This document shows positions 1 to 11,259 of a DNA stretch of 64,000 nt, one piece after another (the stretch's first letter is position 1; every line of letters begins with the position of its first letter). The notes beneath the pieces were generated by a model. The model ran no database searches. It was not told the DNA's origin and was given only the letters and a program-made list of their open reading frames with translations. The stretch is from NCBI RefSeq assembly GCF_001553345.1, contig NZ_KQ960771.1, forward strand, positions 87,124-151,123, in the 5' to 3' direction. The stretch comes from Veillonella sp. DNF00869 (GTDB lineage Bacteria; Bacillota; Negativicutes; Veillonellales; Veillonellaceae). Made by a program: the position numbers and the translations under genes.

Positions 1-108
1 GAACTCTTTGACCTTTGGTCTTATGAAAAATTAGGAATTAAGAGTCCTAACTTGTCTGAAGAGAAGATAGCATCTATTGTTCCAGAAAATGAGTATGCCA
101 AATTTTAA
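1..108 (+). CDS. C-terminal end of an unidentified protein (5' end outside window)
   Basis: An open frame runs from the first base to a TAA at 106-108 and encodes the last 35 residues of a protein ending in ...ENEYAKF. The stop lies 17 bases before the start of the TpsB gene, so the two probably share an operon. In two-partner secretion loci the exported TpsA adhesin or hemolysin is often next to its TpsB, so this could be the end of TpsA. The fragment itself carries no recognisable motif, and that assignment is only contextual. Confidence 0.5.
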   Translation, partial: ELFDLWSYEKLGIKSPNLSEEKIASIVPENEYAKF

Positions 109-125
109 TATGAAGGAGTCTAGGA

Positions 126-1784
126 TTGACAAATCATAAAATAGTTACAGGCCTTGCTTGTTTGTGTATAGGGGCGCTTTCTCATAGTGTTCATGCTAAT
201 ACTATAGACGAGCAAGGTAAACTGCTAGAGCAGATGGAGCGTTCTATATCTCATGTAGAGCAAAAGACACCCCCAGCTTTCACAGTTATTACAGAAGAGA
301 AAGTATCTGAAAAGGTGAATCTACTATCCAATTATGCACCAGAATTTTTAATTCATCATATTGAACTTTCACAGGTTCCACCAGAGTTTAGTTTTCTGCA
401 AACCATGGTGGCTAAGAAAGAACATCAATCGTATGGGGTAGAAACAATTAATACCTTGTTGCAGGAACTTAATACAGCATTACTAGATAGAGGTTACGTT
501 ACCTCTAAGGTCTATATGGAGCCTCAAAATATAGGAAGTGGCACACTTCGCTTATCCTTGCTGGTAGGAACCGTGGAAGAAATACAATTTAAGGGCGTGG
601 CAGGTAATTATACAAACGCAATAGCCTTTCATAAGGGGCATATCTTAAATATAAGGAAGATAGAACAAACGGTAGATAATCTAAATACAGTGCCCCATCA
701 GAAGGCTACGGTACAGTTACAACCGGGAAGTAAGTTAGGTACATCTATAGTGGTATTTCAGATAGAAAATAGGTCTAAAGTAGAGGTCACCACAGGATTT
801 GATAATTTCGGTAATGAAGGAACAGGACGCTTTCAAGGGAATGTGTCCATCACGGTAGGTAGACTATTAGACCGTAGTGATACCTTGTACTATAGCTTAA
901 CTAGATCTAGACACTCAGATAGCATCAATATAAGTAAATCCAGTTATGTATCATACCAACTACCTATTGGAAATGATAGCATTACCCTTAGCCATTCTAA
1001 TTCAGACTATCAACAACGGGTTGGCTATGCCATTAAACCTTTTATTTCTAGCGGTAACTTTACTAGCAGTGAATTACGATGGAAACACGTATTGCACAGG
1101 AATAGTCAACAGATTACAGAATTAGTGCAAGGTCTTACGCATAAGACAAGGCATTCTTTTATCAATGGTAGTGAAATTGATGTGCAACGGAGAAATACCA
1201 CGTCTTGGTCTATAGGAATACACCAAAAACGATATAGCAAGAATGGAAGTCTAGATTGGTTAGTGCAATATGAAAAGGGTGTTCCTTGGTGGGCTAGCCC
1301 TGGTCCTACTGATCATTTAGGAGAAGCCACTACACAATATCATATATATACGGGGAAAGTGAACTATCAGCGTACAATGACTCTTTGGAACCGGAAAGCA
1401 ACCTATACAATGGAAGCGAAAGGACAGTATACGAATAGTAATCTTTACAGTAGTGAGTTCTTTACCATTGGTGGATGGTATACGGTGCGTGGGTTTACCG
1501 GCGATAGAAATCTAGCCGCAGAACGAGGGTTCTATGTACGGAACACCTTAGATGTATCATTAAATCAGAATCATACAGTGTATGTAGGTTTAGATTATGG
1601 TAAAGTATACGGAAAATCTACGGAAGATATATTGGGTACAGCGTTATGGGGCGGAGCGATTGGTATGAAAGGACACTATGGAAGTGCTAACTATAATATA
1701 TTCTTATCCACCCCGTTACAAGTGCCAAACGGTTTTACAGTGCCATATCGAGTCCTAGGAATACAGATGAGTACTGCCTTCTAA
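126..1784 (+). CDS. Two-partner secretion outer-membrane transporter, TpsB (ShlB/FhaC/HecB family)
   Basis: The product (552 aa) should be the outer-membrane pore that secretes a TpsA partner. The start is a TTG preceded by AAGGAG at about 113-118. Residues 1-24 form a signal peptide ending in SVHA. A POTRA region follows, with the family's GYVTSKVYMEPQNIGSG stretch and then LRLSLLVGTVEEIQF. A second POTRA-like part holds IEQTVDNLNTVP and LQPGSKLGTS, typical of ShlB proteins. The rest is barrel, with the conserved VRGF motif near residue 454 and a terminal Phe. Length fits the family (about 550 aa). Its substrate is not identifiable here; the only candidate is the truncated gene just upstream. 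Confidence 0.9.
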   Translation: MTNHKIVTGLACLCIGALSHSVHANTIDEQGKLLEQMERSISHVEQKTPPAFTVITEEKVSEKVNLLSNYAPEFLIHHIELSQVPPEFSFLQTMVAKKEHQSYGVETINTLLQELNTALLDRGYVTSKVYMEPQNIGSGTLRLSLLVGTVEEIQFKGVAGNYTNAIAFHKGHILNIRKIEQTVDNLNTVPHQKATVQLQPGSKLGTSIVVFQIENRSKVEVTTGFDNFGNEGTGRFQGNVSITVGRLLDRSDTLYYSLTRSRHSDSINISKSSYVSYQLPIGNDSITLSHSNSDYQQRVGYAIKPFISSGNFTSSELRWKHVLHRNSQQITELVQGLTHKTRHSFINGSEIDVQRRNTTSWSIGIHQKRYSKNGSLDWLVQYEKGVPWWASPGPTDHLGEATTQYHIYTGKVNYQRTMTLWNRKATYTMEAKGQYTNSNLYSSEFFTIGGWYTVRGFTGDRNLAAERGFYVRNTLDVSLNQNHTVYVGLDYGKVYGKSTEDILGTALWGGAIGMKGHYGSANYNIFLSTPLQVPNGFTVPYRVLGIQMSTAF

Positions 1785-1812
1785 GCACGGTTAGGTGATT
1801 CACTAATTTACC

Positions 1813-1841
1813 TTGCAAAAGGCTGTGATTATTACTATAAT
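1813..1841 (+). promoter_or_regulatory. Sigma-70-type promoter upstream of glyA
   Basis: TTGCAA (1813-1818) and a perfect TATAAT (1836-1841) are separated by 17 bases. They sit 40 bases before the glyA start, so glyA is probably transcribed independently of the TpsB gene. Confidence 0.7.
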
Positions 1842-1880
1842 AAAGGATAGATTAATATGTTTCTTTCACAGGAGGTTACC

Positions 1881-3766
<1,886 letters not shown>

Positions 3767-3786
3767 ACGGTGTTGCCCGAAGAGTA

Positions 3787-3821
3787 GTGCGCGTTTCTTT
3801 TCAGTGACGCGCATTATTTTT
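3787..3821 (+). terminator. Intrinsic terminator after upp
   Basis: The arms TGCGCGT (3788-3794) and ACGCGCA (3807-3813) form a GC-rich stem followed by ATTATTTTTAT. It ends the glyA-upp transcript just before radA. Confidence 0.7.
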
Positions 3822-3837
3822 ATAAGAAAGGGTATAT

Positions 3838-5214
3838 ATGGCTAAAAAGAAAACAGTTTTTTTCTGCTCAGAGTGTGGAAATGAATCATCGAAATGGTTT
3901 GGTCGTTGTACTGCTTGTGGTGCTTGGAATACGGCGGTGGAGGAAGAACTGCAACCGGAAGTTAAAACAAAGCATGTAGCGTCTTATCGACCGGTAGAAG
4001 ATGAGGATAACAAGCCCAAGGCTTTGACAGAAATTGAGATAGGTGCTATTGCCCGAATTACTTCTGGATATGGAGAAATTGATCGTGTTCTTGGCGGGGG
4101 TATTGTACCTGGTGCGTTAATCTTGCTAGGTGGGGACCCAGGTATTGGTAAGTCTACCTTACTGTTACAAGTGTCTGGTCGTATTGCAGAAGAGTCAGGT
4201 AAAGTCCTATATGCATCTGGAGAAGAATCAGATATGCAGTTAAAGCTGAGAGCTCATCGACTAGGTATCAATTCTTCCAATCTCTTAGTGCAAGCAGAAA
4301 CTAATTTAGATACCATATTGAATGAAGCTAAACGAAGTCAACCAATGTTACTTGTTATTGACTCTATCCAAACTATGTATGTAGGTTCTGTAGAATCTGC
4401 ACCGGGAAGTGTCAGTCAAGTTCGTGAATGTACAGCAAGATTGTTACGCTTTGCAAAAGATCAAGACATTCCAGTCATCATCATTGGTCATGTTACCAAA
4501 GATGGTACTATCGCAGGACCTCGTATGTTAGAGCATATGGTAGACGTAGTATTGTATTTTGAAGGAGAACGGTCCTATCAATTTCGTATTTTACGAGGAA
4601 TTAAAAATCGATTTGGATCTACATCGGAATCAGGATTATTTACCATGGAAGAAGAAGGGTTAGGTGAACTCCTCAATCCATCAGCGACTCTATTAGCAGA
4701 GCGATCAGAAGAAGAAACAGGATCTGCCATAATGGCTTACTTAGAAGGAGTACGACCTATCTTGGTAGAAGTGCAGAGTTTAGTGGTATCCACTGCCTTT
4801 GGTATGCCACGAAGAACCGCTATTGGATATGATTTAAATAAGCTGATTTTACTTCTAGCAGTATTAGAAAAACGCTGTGGCTTTACCTTAGGTAACAAAG
4901 ATGTGTATGTTACTATTATTGGGGGCTTAAAAATTAATGAACCTGCTTGTGACCTAGCCATGGCAGTAGCTATCATTTCTAACTTAAAGAATAAACCAGT
5001 ACCTCCCGATATGGTGATATTAGGCGAAGTAGGCTTGACAGGTAATATTCGTAGTATTCCAAGAATAGAACAACGAATTGCGGAAGCTAAGAAATTAGGG
5101 TTTAAACAATTTGTAATTCCTGCTGGAAATGTAAAACAACTAAAAGGAATACAAGAAGGTATCTCTATACAAGGGGTGACTAGTATTCAAGAAGTGATGA
5201 AAAGTATTTTCTAA
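3838..5214 (+). CDS. radA: DNA repair protein RadA
   Basis: RadA is a RecA-like ATPase that helps process recombination intermediates and branch migration. The 458 residues show the full family layout. A four-cysteine zinc finger (CSECG...CTACG) lies at about residues 10-28. The Walker A motif GGDPGIGKST is near residue 98, the RadA-specific KNRFG motif is mid-protein, and a Lon-protease-like C-terminal domain has GGLKINEPACDLA. It begins the conserved Firmicutes series continuing with the PIN-TRAM protein, ispDF and gltX. Confidence 0.97.
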   Translation: MAKKKTVFFCSECGNESSKWFGRCTACGAWNTAVEEELQPEVKTKHVASYRPVEDEDNKPKALTEIEIGAIARITSGYGEIDRVLGGGIVPGALILLGGDPGIGKSTLLLQVSGRIAEESGKVLYASGEESDMQLKLRAHRLGINSSNLLVQAETNLDTILNEAKRSQPMLLVIDSIQTMYVGSVESAPGSVSQVRECTARLLRFAKDQDIPVIIIGHVTKDGTIAGPRMLEHMVDVVLYFEGERSYQFRILRGIKNRFGSTSESGLFTMEEEGLGELLNPSATLLAERSEEETGSAIMAYLEGVRPILVEVQSLVVSTAFGMPRRTAIGYDLNKLILLLAVLEKRCGFTLGNKDVYVTIIGGLKINEPACDLAMAVAIISNLKNKPVPPDMVILGEVGLTGNIRSIPRIEQRIAEAKKLGFKQFVIPAGNVKQLKGIQEGISIQGVTSIQEVMKSIF

Positions 5215-5297
5215 CCCTATGTGCGAAGTCTTTACTATGAAGTATTCATTAGAATTACACGTAGGGATAGTATACTAAAAAAAGAGGAGGTGACCAT

Positions 5298-6431
5298 ATG
5301 ATTTATAAATTATTGCGCTATGCTATTGCTATTTTATTTGGCAGTATGGGGTACGTCGGAGCAGATGCACTATCAACACTTATGGTATCTATATGGGATG
5401 AAAAGATGCTGCAAATGGGTGTATTTGGAATCTCTGCAGTGATGATATTGTACTATACCATAAGTATCTTACTAGCAGCTTTTATCGGTTATTTAGTGTC
5501 CCAGTTTATTTTGCGTATAGGATTAAGAGTAGCAAAACAAATTGAACGTATTTTAAGTCGAGTTCCTAGTCAACAACTAGTAGCTGGCACGATAGGATTA
5601 TTATTTGGACTCATTATTGCTAATTTAATTGGTATGGCTTTTGAGCGTGTACCAATTATTGGCTCATACTTACCTATCGCGCTTAGTGCTGTATTGGGAT
5701 ATATAGGGATTCGTTTGGGGATGGATAAAGGGCCAGACTTATATAAAGCTATGGTATCTTATACGTTTAGAGGATTGCTCAATAAGGGTAGATCACCTAA
5801 AGAATCAAAAGTAAAAGAAATCCGAACTTGTTCTGCTAAGGTCTTAGATACATCGGTTGTCATTGATGGTCGAATTTTAGATATTGTGAATACAGGATTT
5901 TTGGAAGGTCCTTTCATAGTGCCTGTATTTGTACTAGAAGAATTACAAAAATTGTCTGATTCTGCGGATACTTTGAAACGTAATAAAGGCAGACGAGGGT
6001 TAGACTTACTACAGACAATGCGTGAAAAATTAACAGAATCTATGGAAATCATAGATGTTGATTATGAAGATCTATCAGAAGTAGATTTGAAATTGATTCG
6101 CCTTAGTATGGATAAACATTGGAAGCTCATAACTAATGATTTTAATCTGAATAAAGTAGCTACATTGCAAGGAGTTGGGGTGTTGAACCTGAATGATCTG
6201 GCAAATGCTATTAAGCCAAAAATGACGAGTGGTGAAACCTTACTAGTACGTATTATGAAAGCTGGTAAAGAACCACATCAAGGAGTTGCCTATTTAGATG
6301 ACGGTACTATGATTGTTGTGGAAAATGGTGTAGACTATGTGGATCAAACAGTAAATGTAGTAGTTACCTCTGTATTACAAACTAGTGCGGGACGAATGAT
6401 TTTTGCCCGTGTAGAGGAATCAAATTCCTAG
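5298..6431 (+). CDS. Membrane-anchored PIN-TRAM domain protein (YacL family)
   Basis: The 377-residue protein has about four hydrophobic segments in its first 150 residues. A PIN nuclease-fold domain then starts near residue 180 (VLDTSVVIDGRILDI, with acidic residues typical of the active site, and later ITNDFNLNKVA). A C-terminal TRAM domain (about 300-360) is a likely RNA-binding fold. Bacillus YacL has this architecture and the same position after radA. The substrate is unknown; a membrane-bound ribonuclease role is inferred from the domain. The start has a strong GAGGAGGTG site. Confidence 0.9.
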   Translation: MIYKLLRYAIAILFGSMGYVGADALSTLMVSIWDEKMLQMGVFGISAVMILYYTISILLAAFIGYLVSQFILRIGLRVAKQIERILSRVPSQQLVAGTIGLLFGLIIANLIGMAFERVPIIGSYLPIALSAVLGYIGIRLGMDKGPDLYKAMVSYTFRGLLNKGRSPKESKVKEIRTCSAKVLDTSVVIDGRILDIVNTGFLEGPFIVPVFVLEELQKLSDSADTLKRNKGRRGLDLLQTMREKLTESMEIIDVDYEDLSEVDLKLIRLSMDKHWKLITNDFNLNKVATLQGVGVLNLNDLANAIKPKMTSGETLLVRIMKAGKEPHQGVAYLDDGTMIVVENGVDYVDQTVNVVVTSVLQTSAGRMIFARVEESNS

Positions 6432-6443
6432 AAAGGGAGTACC

Positions 6444-7610
6444 ATGATTAGTTGTATCTTATTAGCGGCAGGTGCAGGACGCCGAATGGGCTATACAGAG
6501 AATAAAGTGTGTATGCCGTTAGGACAGTATACAGTGTTACAATGGAATTTACATCACATGAAACAATGGGAAGGCTTGGAAGAAGTCATTGTGGTTGTAT
6601 CGGAAGAAGATCAACTCTCTATTCAAGAACAAGTAGAAGCTATGCAGGTACCGTGGATGGTACAATATGTGATTGGCGGTGCAGAACGACAAGACTCTGT
6701 AGCCGCTGGACTTTCACAAGTATCGAATAGAGCAGAGGTTGTATTAGTGCATGATGGTGCAAGACCATTAGCGAACAAGGAGTTAGCTCATCGAGTGGTT
6801 GAGGGGGCTAAAGTATATGGAGCAGCAGTGCCAGCCATCCCTGTGGTAGATACGATAAAACGAGTGAATGCAGAGGGATATGTAGAAGAAACATTAGTAC
6901 GTTCTGAATTATATGGAATGCAAACACCACAAGGGTTTCAAACTGCTATTTTGTTAGATGCTTATGTATATGCGGAAGAACACAGATATAAAGGAACCGA
7001 TGATGTGTCTTTAGTAGAGTTTCAAGGAAACCCAGTGCACATTGTAGAAGGGGATAGAAAAAATATTAAATTAACAGTCCCTGAAGATGTGGCAATTGCT
7101 AAGAAGTATTTAGGAGTAGAATCTATGATGCGTATTGGTTATGGTTATGATATCCACCGTTTCAAAGAGGGACGACCTTGTGTATTAGGAGGGGTAACTA
7201 TCGACAGCCCTATTGGTCCTGATGGGCATTCTGATGCGGATGTGTTGATTCATGCCCTTATGGATGCTATGCTAGGGGCTGTAGGTATGCGAGACATTGG
7301 CTATTATTTTCCTCCAGAAGATGATGCTTTCAAAGGGATTTCTAGTAGGCTATTATTAGAAAAAGTGGTACAATTATTAAAGGACTCAAATTTTGGAATC
7401 TACAATGCAGATATCATGGTCATTGCAGAAGCTCCAAAATTGAAACCTCATATTGAAAAAATGAAAGAAAATCTAAGTGTGGATTTAGGTATCCCTCTTA
7501 GTAGAATTAGTATTAAAGCAACGACAAATGAAGGGTTAGGTGCCTTGGGAAGAACAGAAGGTATAGCCGCACAAGCTGTTGTTTCAATGTATGAAAGAGA
7601 GGAGTTATAA
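6444..7610 (+). CDS. ispDF: Bifunctional IspD/IspF of the MEP isoprenoid pathway
   Basis: One 388-residue chain joins two non-adjacent steps of the methylerythritol phosphate pathway. Residues 1 to about 225 are IspD (MEP cytidylyltransferase: LLAAGAGRRMG nucleotide loop, VLVHDGARP, DTIKRV). Residues 229-388 are IspF (MEcPP synthase: GYGYDIHRF, GHSDADVLIHALMDAMLGA, TNEGLGALGR). The second domain begins with MMRIGYGYD, probably a relic of a separate start. Many Firmicutes keep ispD and ispF as adjacent separate genes. The gene is followed 3 bases later by gltX. Confidence 0.95.
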   Translation: MISCILLAAGAGRRMGYTENKVCMPLGQYTVLQWNLHHMKQWEGLEEVIVVVSEEDQLSIQEQVEAMQVPWMVQYVIGGAERQDSVAAGLSQVSNRAEVVLVHDGARPLANKELAHRVVEGAKVYGAAVPAIPVVDTIKRVNAEGYVEETLVRSELYGMQTPQGFQTAILLDAYVYAEEHRYKGTDDVSLVEFQGNPVHIVEGDRKNIKLTVPEDVAIAKKYLGVESMMRIGYGYDIHRFKEGRPCVLGGVTIDSPIGPDGHSDADVLIHALMDAMLGAVGMRDIGYYFPPEDDAFKGISSRLLLEKVVQLLKDSNFGIYNADIMVIAEAPKLKPHIEKMKENLSVDLGIPLSRISIKATTNEGLGALGRTEGIAAQAVVSMYEREEL

Positions 7611-7613
7611 CTC

Positions 7614-9053
7614 ATGAAAGTTCGTTTTGCACCGAGTCCAACCGGTCCATTTCATATTGGTGGAGCTCGTTCCGCATTATTTAACTATTTATTAGCTCGC
7701 AAGGAGCAAGGTACATTCTTATTGCGCGTGGAAGATACTGACCAAGCTCGGTCTACTCGTGAAAGCGAAGAAAATATTAAGGCTGCTCTTAAATGGCTTG
7801 GTATGGACTGGGATGAAGGTGTTGACGTAGGTGGCGAAGCAGGACCATATCGTCAAACAGAACGCTTAGATATTTACGATCAAGTGACGAAACAATTATT
7901 AGAATCTGGTCATGCTTACGAATGCTATTGTTCCCAAGAAGAATTAGATTCTGTTCGGGAAGAGCAATTAGGTCGTGGTGAAACCCCAAAATATAATGGT
8001 CATTGCCATCATTTAACAGAAGAACAAAAGGCTGCTTACAAAGCAGAAGGACGTAAACCAACCATCCGTTTACGTGTTCCGTTGCATGAAACAGTAGCTT
8101 TTGATGATATGGTTCGTGGTCATGTATCCTTTGAGTCTAATGGTATTGGAGATTTCGTTATTGTTAAATCCGATGGAATTCCTGTCTATAACTATGCCGT
8201 TGTGGTAGACGATCACACAATGGGTATTTCTCATGTTATCCGTGCGGAAGAACATTTATCTAATACACCACGTCAAATCGTGATCTATAAAGCTTTGGGC
8301 TGGGATGTACCAACATTTGGTCATATTTCCTTGATTATGGGCAAAGATGGCAAAAAAATGAGTAAGCGACATGGTGCTACCTCTGTTGAACAATACCGTG
8401 AGTTGGGATACTTACCAGAAGCGATTGTGAACTTCTTAGCCTTACTAGGCTGGGCTCCTGAAGGTGAGGAAGAACTATTCACTAAGGAAGAGTTGTGTCA
8501 AAAATTCTCTATGGATCGAGTGGCAAAAAATCCAGCTGTCTTTGATATTGATAAATTGAATTATATTAATTTCAATTATATGAAACAATTGACACCAGAT
8601 GCATTATATGAATTATGTTTACCTCATTTGGTAAAAGCTGGCTACGCTAGTGAAAGTCCGTCTACAGAGGAACAAGCATGGCTCACAATGCTTTGTACTT
8701 GCGTGAAAGACCATATTAGTTATGGTGCTCAAATCGTAGATGAAGTAAATATGTTCTTCCAAGATGATATCCTAGAAGATGCAGAACATGCAGAAGAGAT
8801 TGCAGCTGTGAAAGCAGAAGAATCCTATCCAACAGTAATTGGGGCTTTTAAAGAAAAAATTGAAGCTATGGATGAGATTACCCCAGATGCTGTCAAAGCA
8901 GCAATCAAAGCGATTATGAAAGAAACAGGATTAAAAGGCAAATTTGTATTTATGCCAATTCGCATTGCTACCACAGGTCAAATGCACGGTCCTGATTTGA
9001 ATTATATTATTACCTTATTTGGCAAAGAAAAAGTACTTCGCCGTTTAGGCTAA
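7614..9053 (+). CDS. gltX: Glutamyl-tRNA synthetase
   Basis: This class I synthetase charges tRNA-Glu; in bacteria lacking GlnRS it may also charge tRNA-Gln. The 479-residue protein shows the HIGH-type motif PSPTGPFHIGG at residues 7-17 and the KMSKR motif near residue 247. A CYC...H zinc-binding-like patch lies around residue 103. GAGAGGAG before the ATG is a strong ribosome site. It is the first of two Glu-tRNA synthetase-like genes in the window; the second, gluQ, is a shortened paralog. Confidence 0.97.
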   Translation: MKVRFAPSPTGPFHIGGARSALFNYLLARKEQGTFLLRVEDTDQARSTRESEENIKAALKWLGMDWDEGVDVGGEAGPYRQTERLDIYDQVTKQLLESGHAYECYCSQEELDSVREEQLGRGETPKYNGHCHHLTEEQKAAYKAEGRKPTIRLRVPLHETVAFDDMVRGHVSFESNGIGDFVIVKSDGIPVYNYAVVVDDHTMGISHVIRAEEHLSNTPRQIVIYKALGWDVPTFGHISLIMGKDGKKMSKRHGATSVEQYRELGYLPEAIVNFLALLGWAPEGEEELFTKEELCQKFSMDRVAKNPAVFDIDKLNYINFNYMKQLTPDALYELCLPHLVKAGYASESPSTEEQAWLTMLCTCVKDHISYGAQIVDEVNMFFQDDILEDAEHAEEIAAVKAEESYPTVIGAFKEKIEAMDEITPDAVKAAIKAIMKETGLKGKFVFMPIRIATTGQMHGPDLNYIITLFGKEKVLRRLG

Positions 9054-9077
9054 GTGCATACAAGGAGGCTATTTCTA

Positions 9078-10526
9078 ATGAGAGAACTGACCGTTTTCAA
9101 CACGATGACTCGTGAAAAATCAGTATTCCAACCTGTGAAAGAGGGGGAAGTTAGCATCTATGTATGCGGAGTTACACCATATAATCATCCTCATATTGGT
9201 AATGCACGTCCTTTTGTGACTTGGGACACCATTCGTCGTTATTTGAGCCATGTAGGCTATAAAGTAACATATATCCAAAACTTTACAGATGTGGATGATA
9301 AAATCATTAATACGTCTAATGGTGAAGGGGTAGCATGGAATGTAATCTCTGATCGCTATATTGATGCCTACTATGATGTAATGGATGCATTACATGTGCG
9401 TCGTGCCGATGTATATCCTCGTGTGTCTACGCATATGGAAGAAATTATTTCCATGATCACTACATTAATCGACAATGGCTATGCCTATGCAGTAGATGGT
9501 GATGTGTACTATCGTGTAGAGAAATTTGAGCATTATGGTAAGCTATCTGGTCGTACTTTAGACGATATGGAAGCTGGTGCTCGTGTAGATGTAGATGACC
9601 GTAAGGAAAATCCAATGGACTTTGCTTTATGGAAAGCGGCAAAACCAGGCGAACCATTCTGGGAAAGCCCATGGGGACAAGGTCGTCCAGGCTGGCATAT
9701 TGAATGTTCTGCCATGAGTCAAAAATATTTGGGCGAAGAGTTTGACTTCCATGGCGGTGGATCTGACTTAATTTTCCCTCATCATGAAAATGAAATTGCT
9801 CAATCTGAAGGATGCTCTGAACACCATCCAGCCGTACGTTATTGGGTACACAATGGTTTCATTACGATTAATCAAGAAAAAATGAGTAAATCCTTGAACA
9901 ATTTCTTCTTGGTGAAAGATATTTTAGAACAATATAGTCCAGATGCATTGCGTTTCTTCTTGTTGAGCACACATTATCGTAGTCCATTGGACTTCAGTGA
10001 TGAACGCTTAGATGAAGCGACTAAGGCTATTGAACGATTCCAAACCGTGATTGACAACTTACTGTACTTAGAAGATCGTCCAGAAGGATTGTGTGAACTG
10101 GAAGCAGCAGAATTATTGAAAAATGCTCGTAATTATAAAGAAGAGTTTGAAGCAGCTATGAGCGATGATTTTAATACAGCGTTAGCAACAGCACCAATTT
10201 ATGGTTTGGCAAAAGAAATTAACATCTATTACCAATCTGTTCAAAGCTGTGATGGCACTGTATGCCATAGCACTATTGGTGAAGTTAAAGAGATCTTTAA
10301 AATGATGTTAGATATTCTAGGTTTATTAGAAGAGGGCTGGAAAGGTCAAGAAACTAGTAACGAAGAATACAATCAATTAATGGAAGTAATCTTAAATATT
10401 CGTCAATGTGCACGTGACCAAAAACAATGGGGTATTGCAGACTCCATTCGTGATGAATTGACCAATATTGGCATCGTCATCGAAGATTCCCCACAAGGGG
10501 CACGGTGGAAAAAACGTGAACTTTAA
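9078..10526 (+). CDS. cysS: Cysteinyl-tRNA synthetase
   Basis: This class I synthetase charges tRNA-Cys. The 482 residues have the HIGH motif HPHIGNARP near residue 38, the zinc-ligand region WHIECSAM and HHENEIAQSEG, and KMSKSLNN near residue 267. A longer frame starts at 9054, but AAGGAGG at about 9062-9068 points to the ATG at 9078. Its last 11 bases overlap the likely start of mrnC. Bacillus has cysE between gltX and cysS; here it is absent. Confidence 0.96.
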   Translation: MRELTVFNTMTREKSVFQPVKEGEVSIYVCGVTPYNHPHIGNARPFVTWDTIRRYLSHVGYKVTYIQNFTDVDDKIINTSNGEGVAWNVISDRYIDAYYDVMDALHVRRADVYPRVSTHMEEIISMITTLIDNGYAYAVDGDVYYRVEKFEHYGKLSGRTLDDMEAGARVDVDDRKENPMDFALWKAAKPGEPFWESPWGQGRPGWHIECSAMSQKYLGEEFDFHGGGSDLIFPHHENEIAQSEGCSEHHPAVRYWVHNGFITINQEKMSKSLNNFFLVKDILEQYSPDALRFFLLSTHYRSPLDFSDERLDEATKAIERFQTVIDNLLYLEDRPEGLCELEAAELLKNARNYKEEFEAAMSDDFNTALATAPIYGLAKEINIYYQSVQSCDGTVCHSTIGEVKEIFKMMLDILGLLEEGWKGQETSNEEYNQLMEVILNIRQCARDQKQWGIADSIRDELTNIGIVIEDSPQGARWKKREL

Positions 10527-10974
10527 TCGATATAAACAGCTACGATCTATGGCGATTGATAAATTAAAATCTTCAGTGAAAGTAGAAGCAAATGGAGAGG
10601 GTCCTTTAGAGGACTCTCTTATGCTTGCTTATATTGGGGATGGTGTATATACCTTATTTATCAGAAATCGTGTAGTAGAAACGGGCATTACTAAAACACA
10701 AATACTTCATGATGTAGTGACATCATTTATCAATGCAAAAGCACAGGCGAAAGTATTACAGGCATTAGAGTCAACTCTGACAGAGGAAGAGTTATTAGTG
10801 GCAAAACGGGCTCGCAATAGTAATGTGCATGTACCGAAAAGTGCCAGTGTACAGGAATACCGCATGAGTACAGCATTTGAGGCGTTGTTGGGGTATACCT
10901 ATCGCAAGGGGGATGAAGAGAGGCTTACTACTCTCATGGAATTCGCTTTTGCTGAAACGTTGTCACATATGTAG
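10516..10974 (+). CDS. mrnC: Mini-ribonuclease III
   Basis: Mini-III is a ribonuclease III catalytic domain without the double-stranded-RNA-binding domain; it matures 23S rRNA ends. The product has EDSLMLAYIGDGVYTLFIRNRVV, carrying the acidic RNase III residues, and SAFEALLGYTYRKGDEERL. A longer frame reaches back to a TTG at 10468 inside cysS. The GTG at 10516, with GGTGGA just upstream and an 11-base overlap with cysS, gives a 152-residue protein closer to the family length. An ATG at 10549 is another possible start. A terminator-like hairpin follows. Confidence 0.88.
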   Translation: MNFNRYKQLRSMAIDKLKSSVKVEANGEGPLEDSLMLAYIGDGVYTLFIRNRVVETGITKTQILHDVVTSFINAKAQAKVLQALESTLTEEELLVAKRARNSNVHVPKSASVQEYRMSTAFEALLGYTYRKGDEERLTTLMEFAFAETLSHM

Positions 10975-10987
10975 CATGAATATAAAT

Positions 10988-11037
10988 ACGCCATAGGCTT
11001 TCATTAATTAACTTGTATTGAAGTCTGTGGCGTTTTC
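10988..11037 (+). terminator. Hairpin A1, probable terminator of mrnC and first arm of a duplicated module
   Basis: The sequence from 10988 (ACGCCATAGGCTT) pairs with AAGTCTGTGGCGT ending at 11033 over about 13 base pairs including wobbles. It is followed by TTTTCTTA. It resembles the hairpin at 11147-11198, so it is also half of a repeated unit. Confidence 0.6.
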
Positions 11038-11052
11038 TTAATCTGTGGAATG

Positions 11053-11121
11053 GAAGAGCACGGCATATTCCTTCAGAAACGGCATTTCATGATGTTTCTT
11101 CAGGAACACGCCGTGCTCTTC
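11053..11121. repeat. Hairpin B1: first copy of a 69-base structured palindromic repeat
   Basis: The outer arms GAAGAGCACGGC (11053-11064) and GCCGTGCTCTTC (11110-11121) pair perfectly. Inner pairing continues through TTCCT/AGGAA and GAAAC/GTTTC around a loop with GGCATTTCATGAT. The second copy at 11260-11328 has the same length and loop but differs at paired positions in a compensatory way. It may be an intergenic palindromic repeat family or a small structured RNA; function unknown. Confidence 0.8.
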
Positions 11122-11146
11122 TAGGTCTTCAGCTAATCATCAAAAA

Positions 11147-11198
11147 GCTACAGACTTCTTATAGCAGATACAAATATATCTTCTTGGAAGTCTATGGC
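11147..11198. repeat. Hairpin A2: second copy of the shorter hairpin of the duplicated module
   Basis: GCTACAGACTTC (11147-11158) pairs with GAAGTCTATGGC (11187-11198) with one mismatch and one wobble. It resembles hairpin A1 in stem sequence (AAGTCTRTGGCGT). Together A1-B1 and A2-B2 make two tandem copies of one module. Confidence 0.65.
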
Positions 11199-11259
11199 GT
11201 ATTTCTCTAAAAGTATATAGGATGACAACCTTTCATCAGATGGTGCTCAGGTGAAAAGG

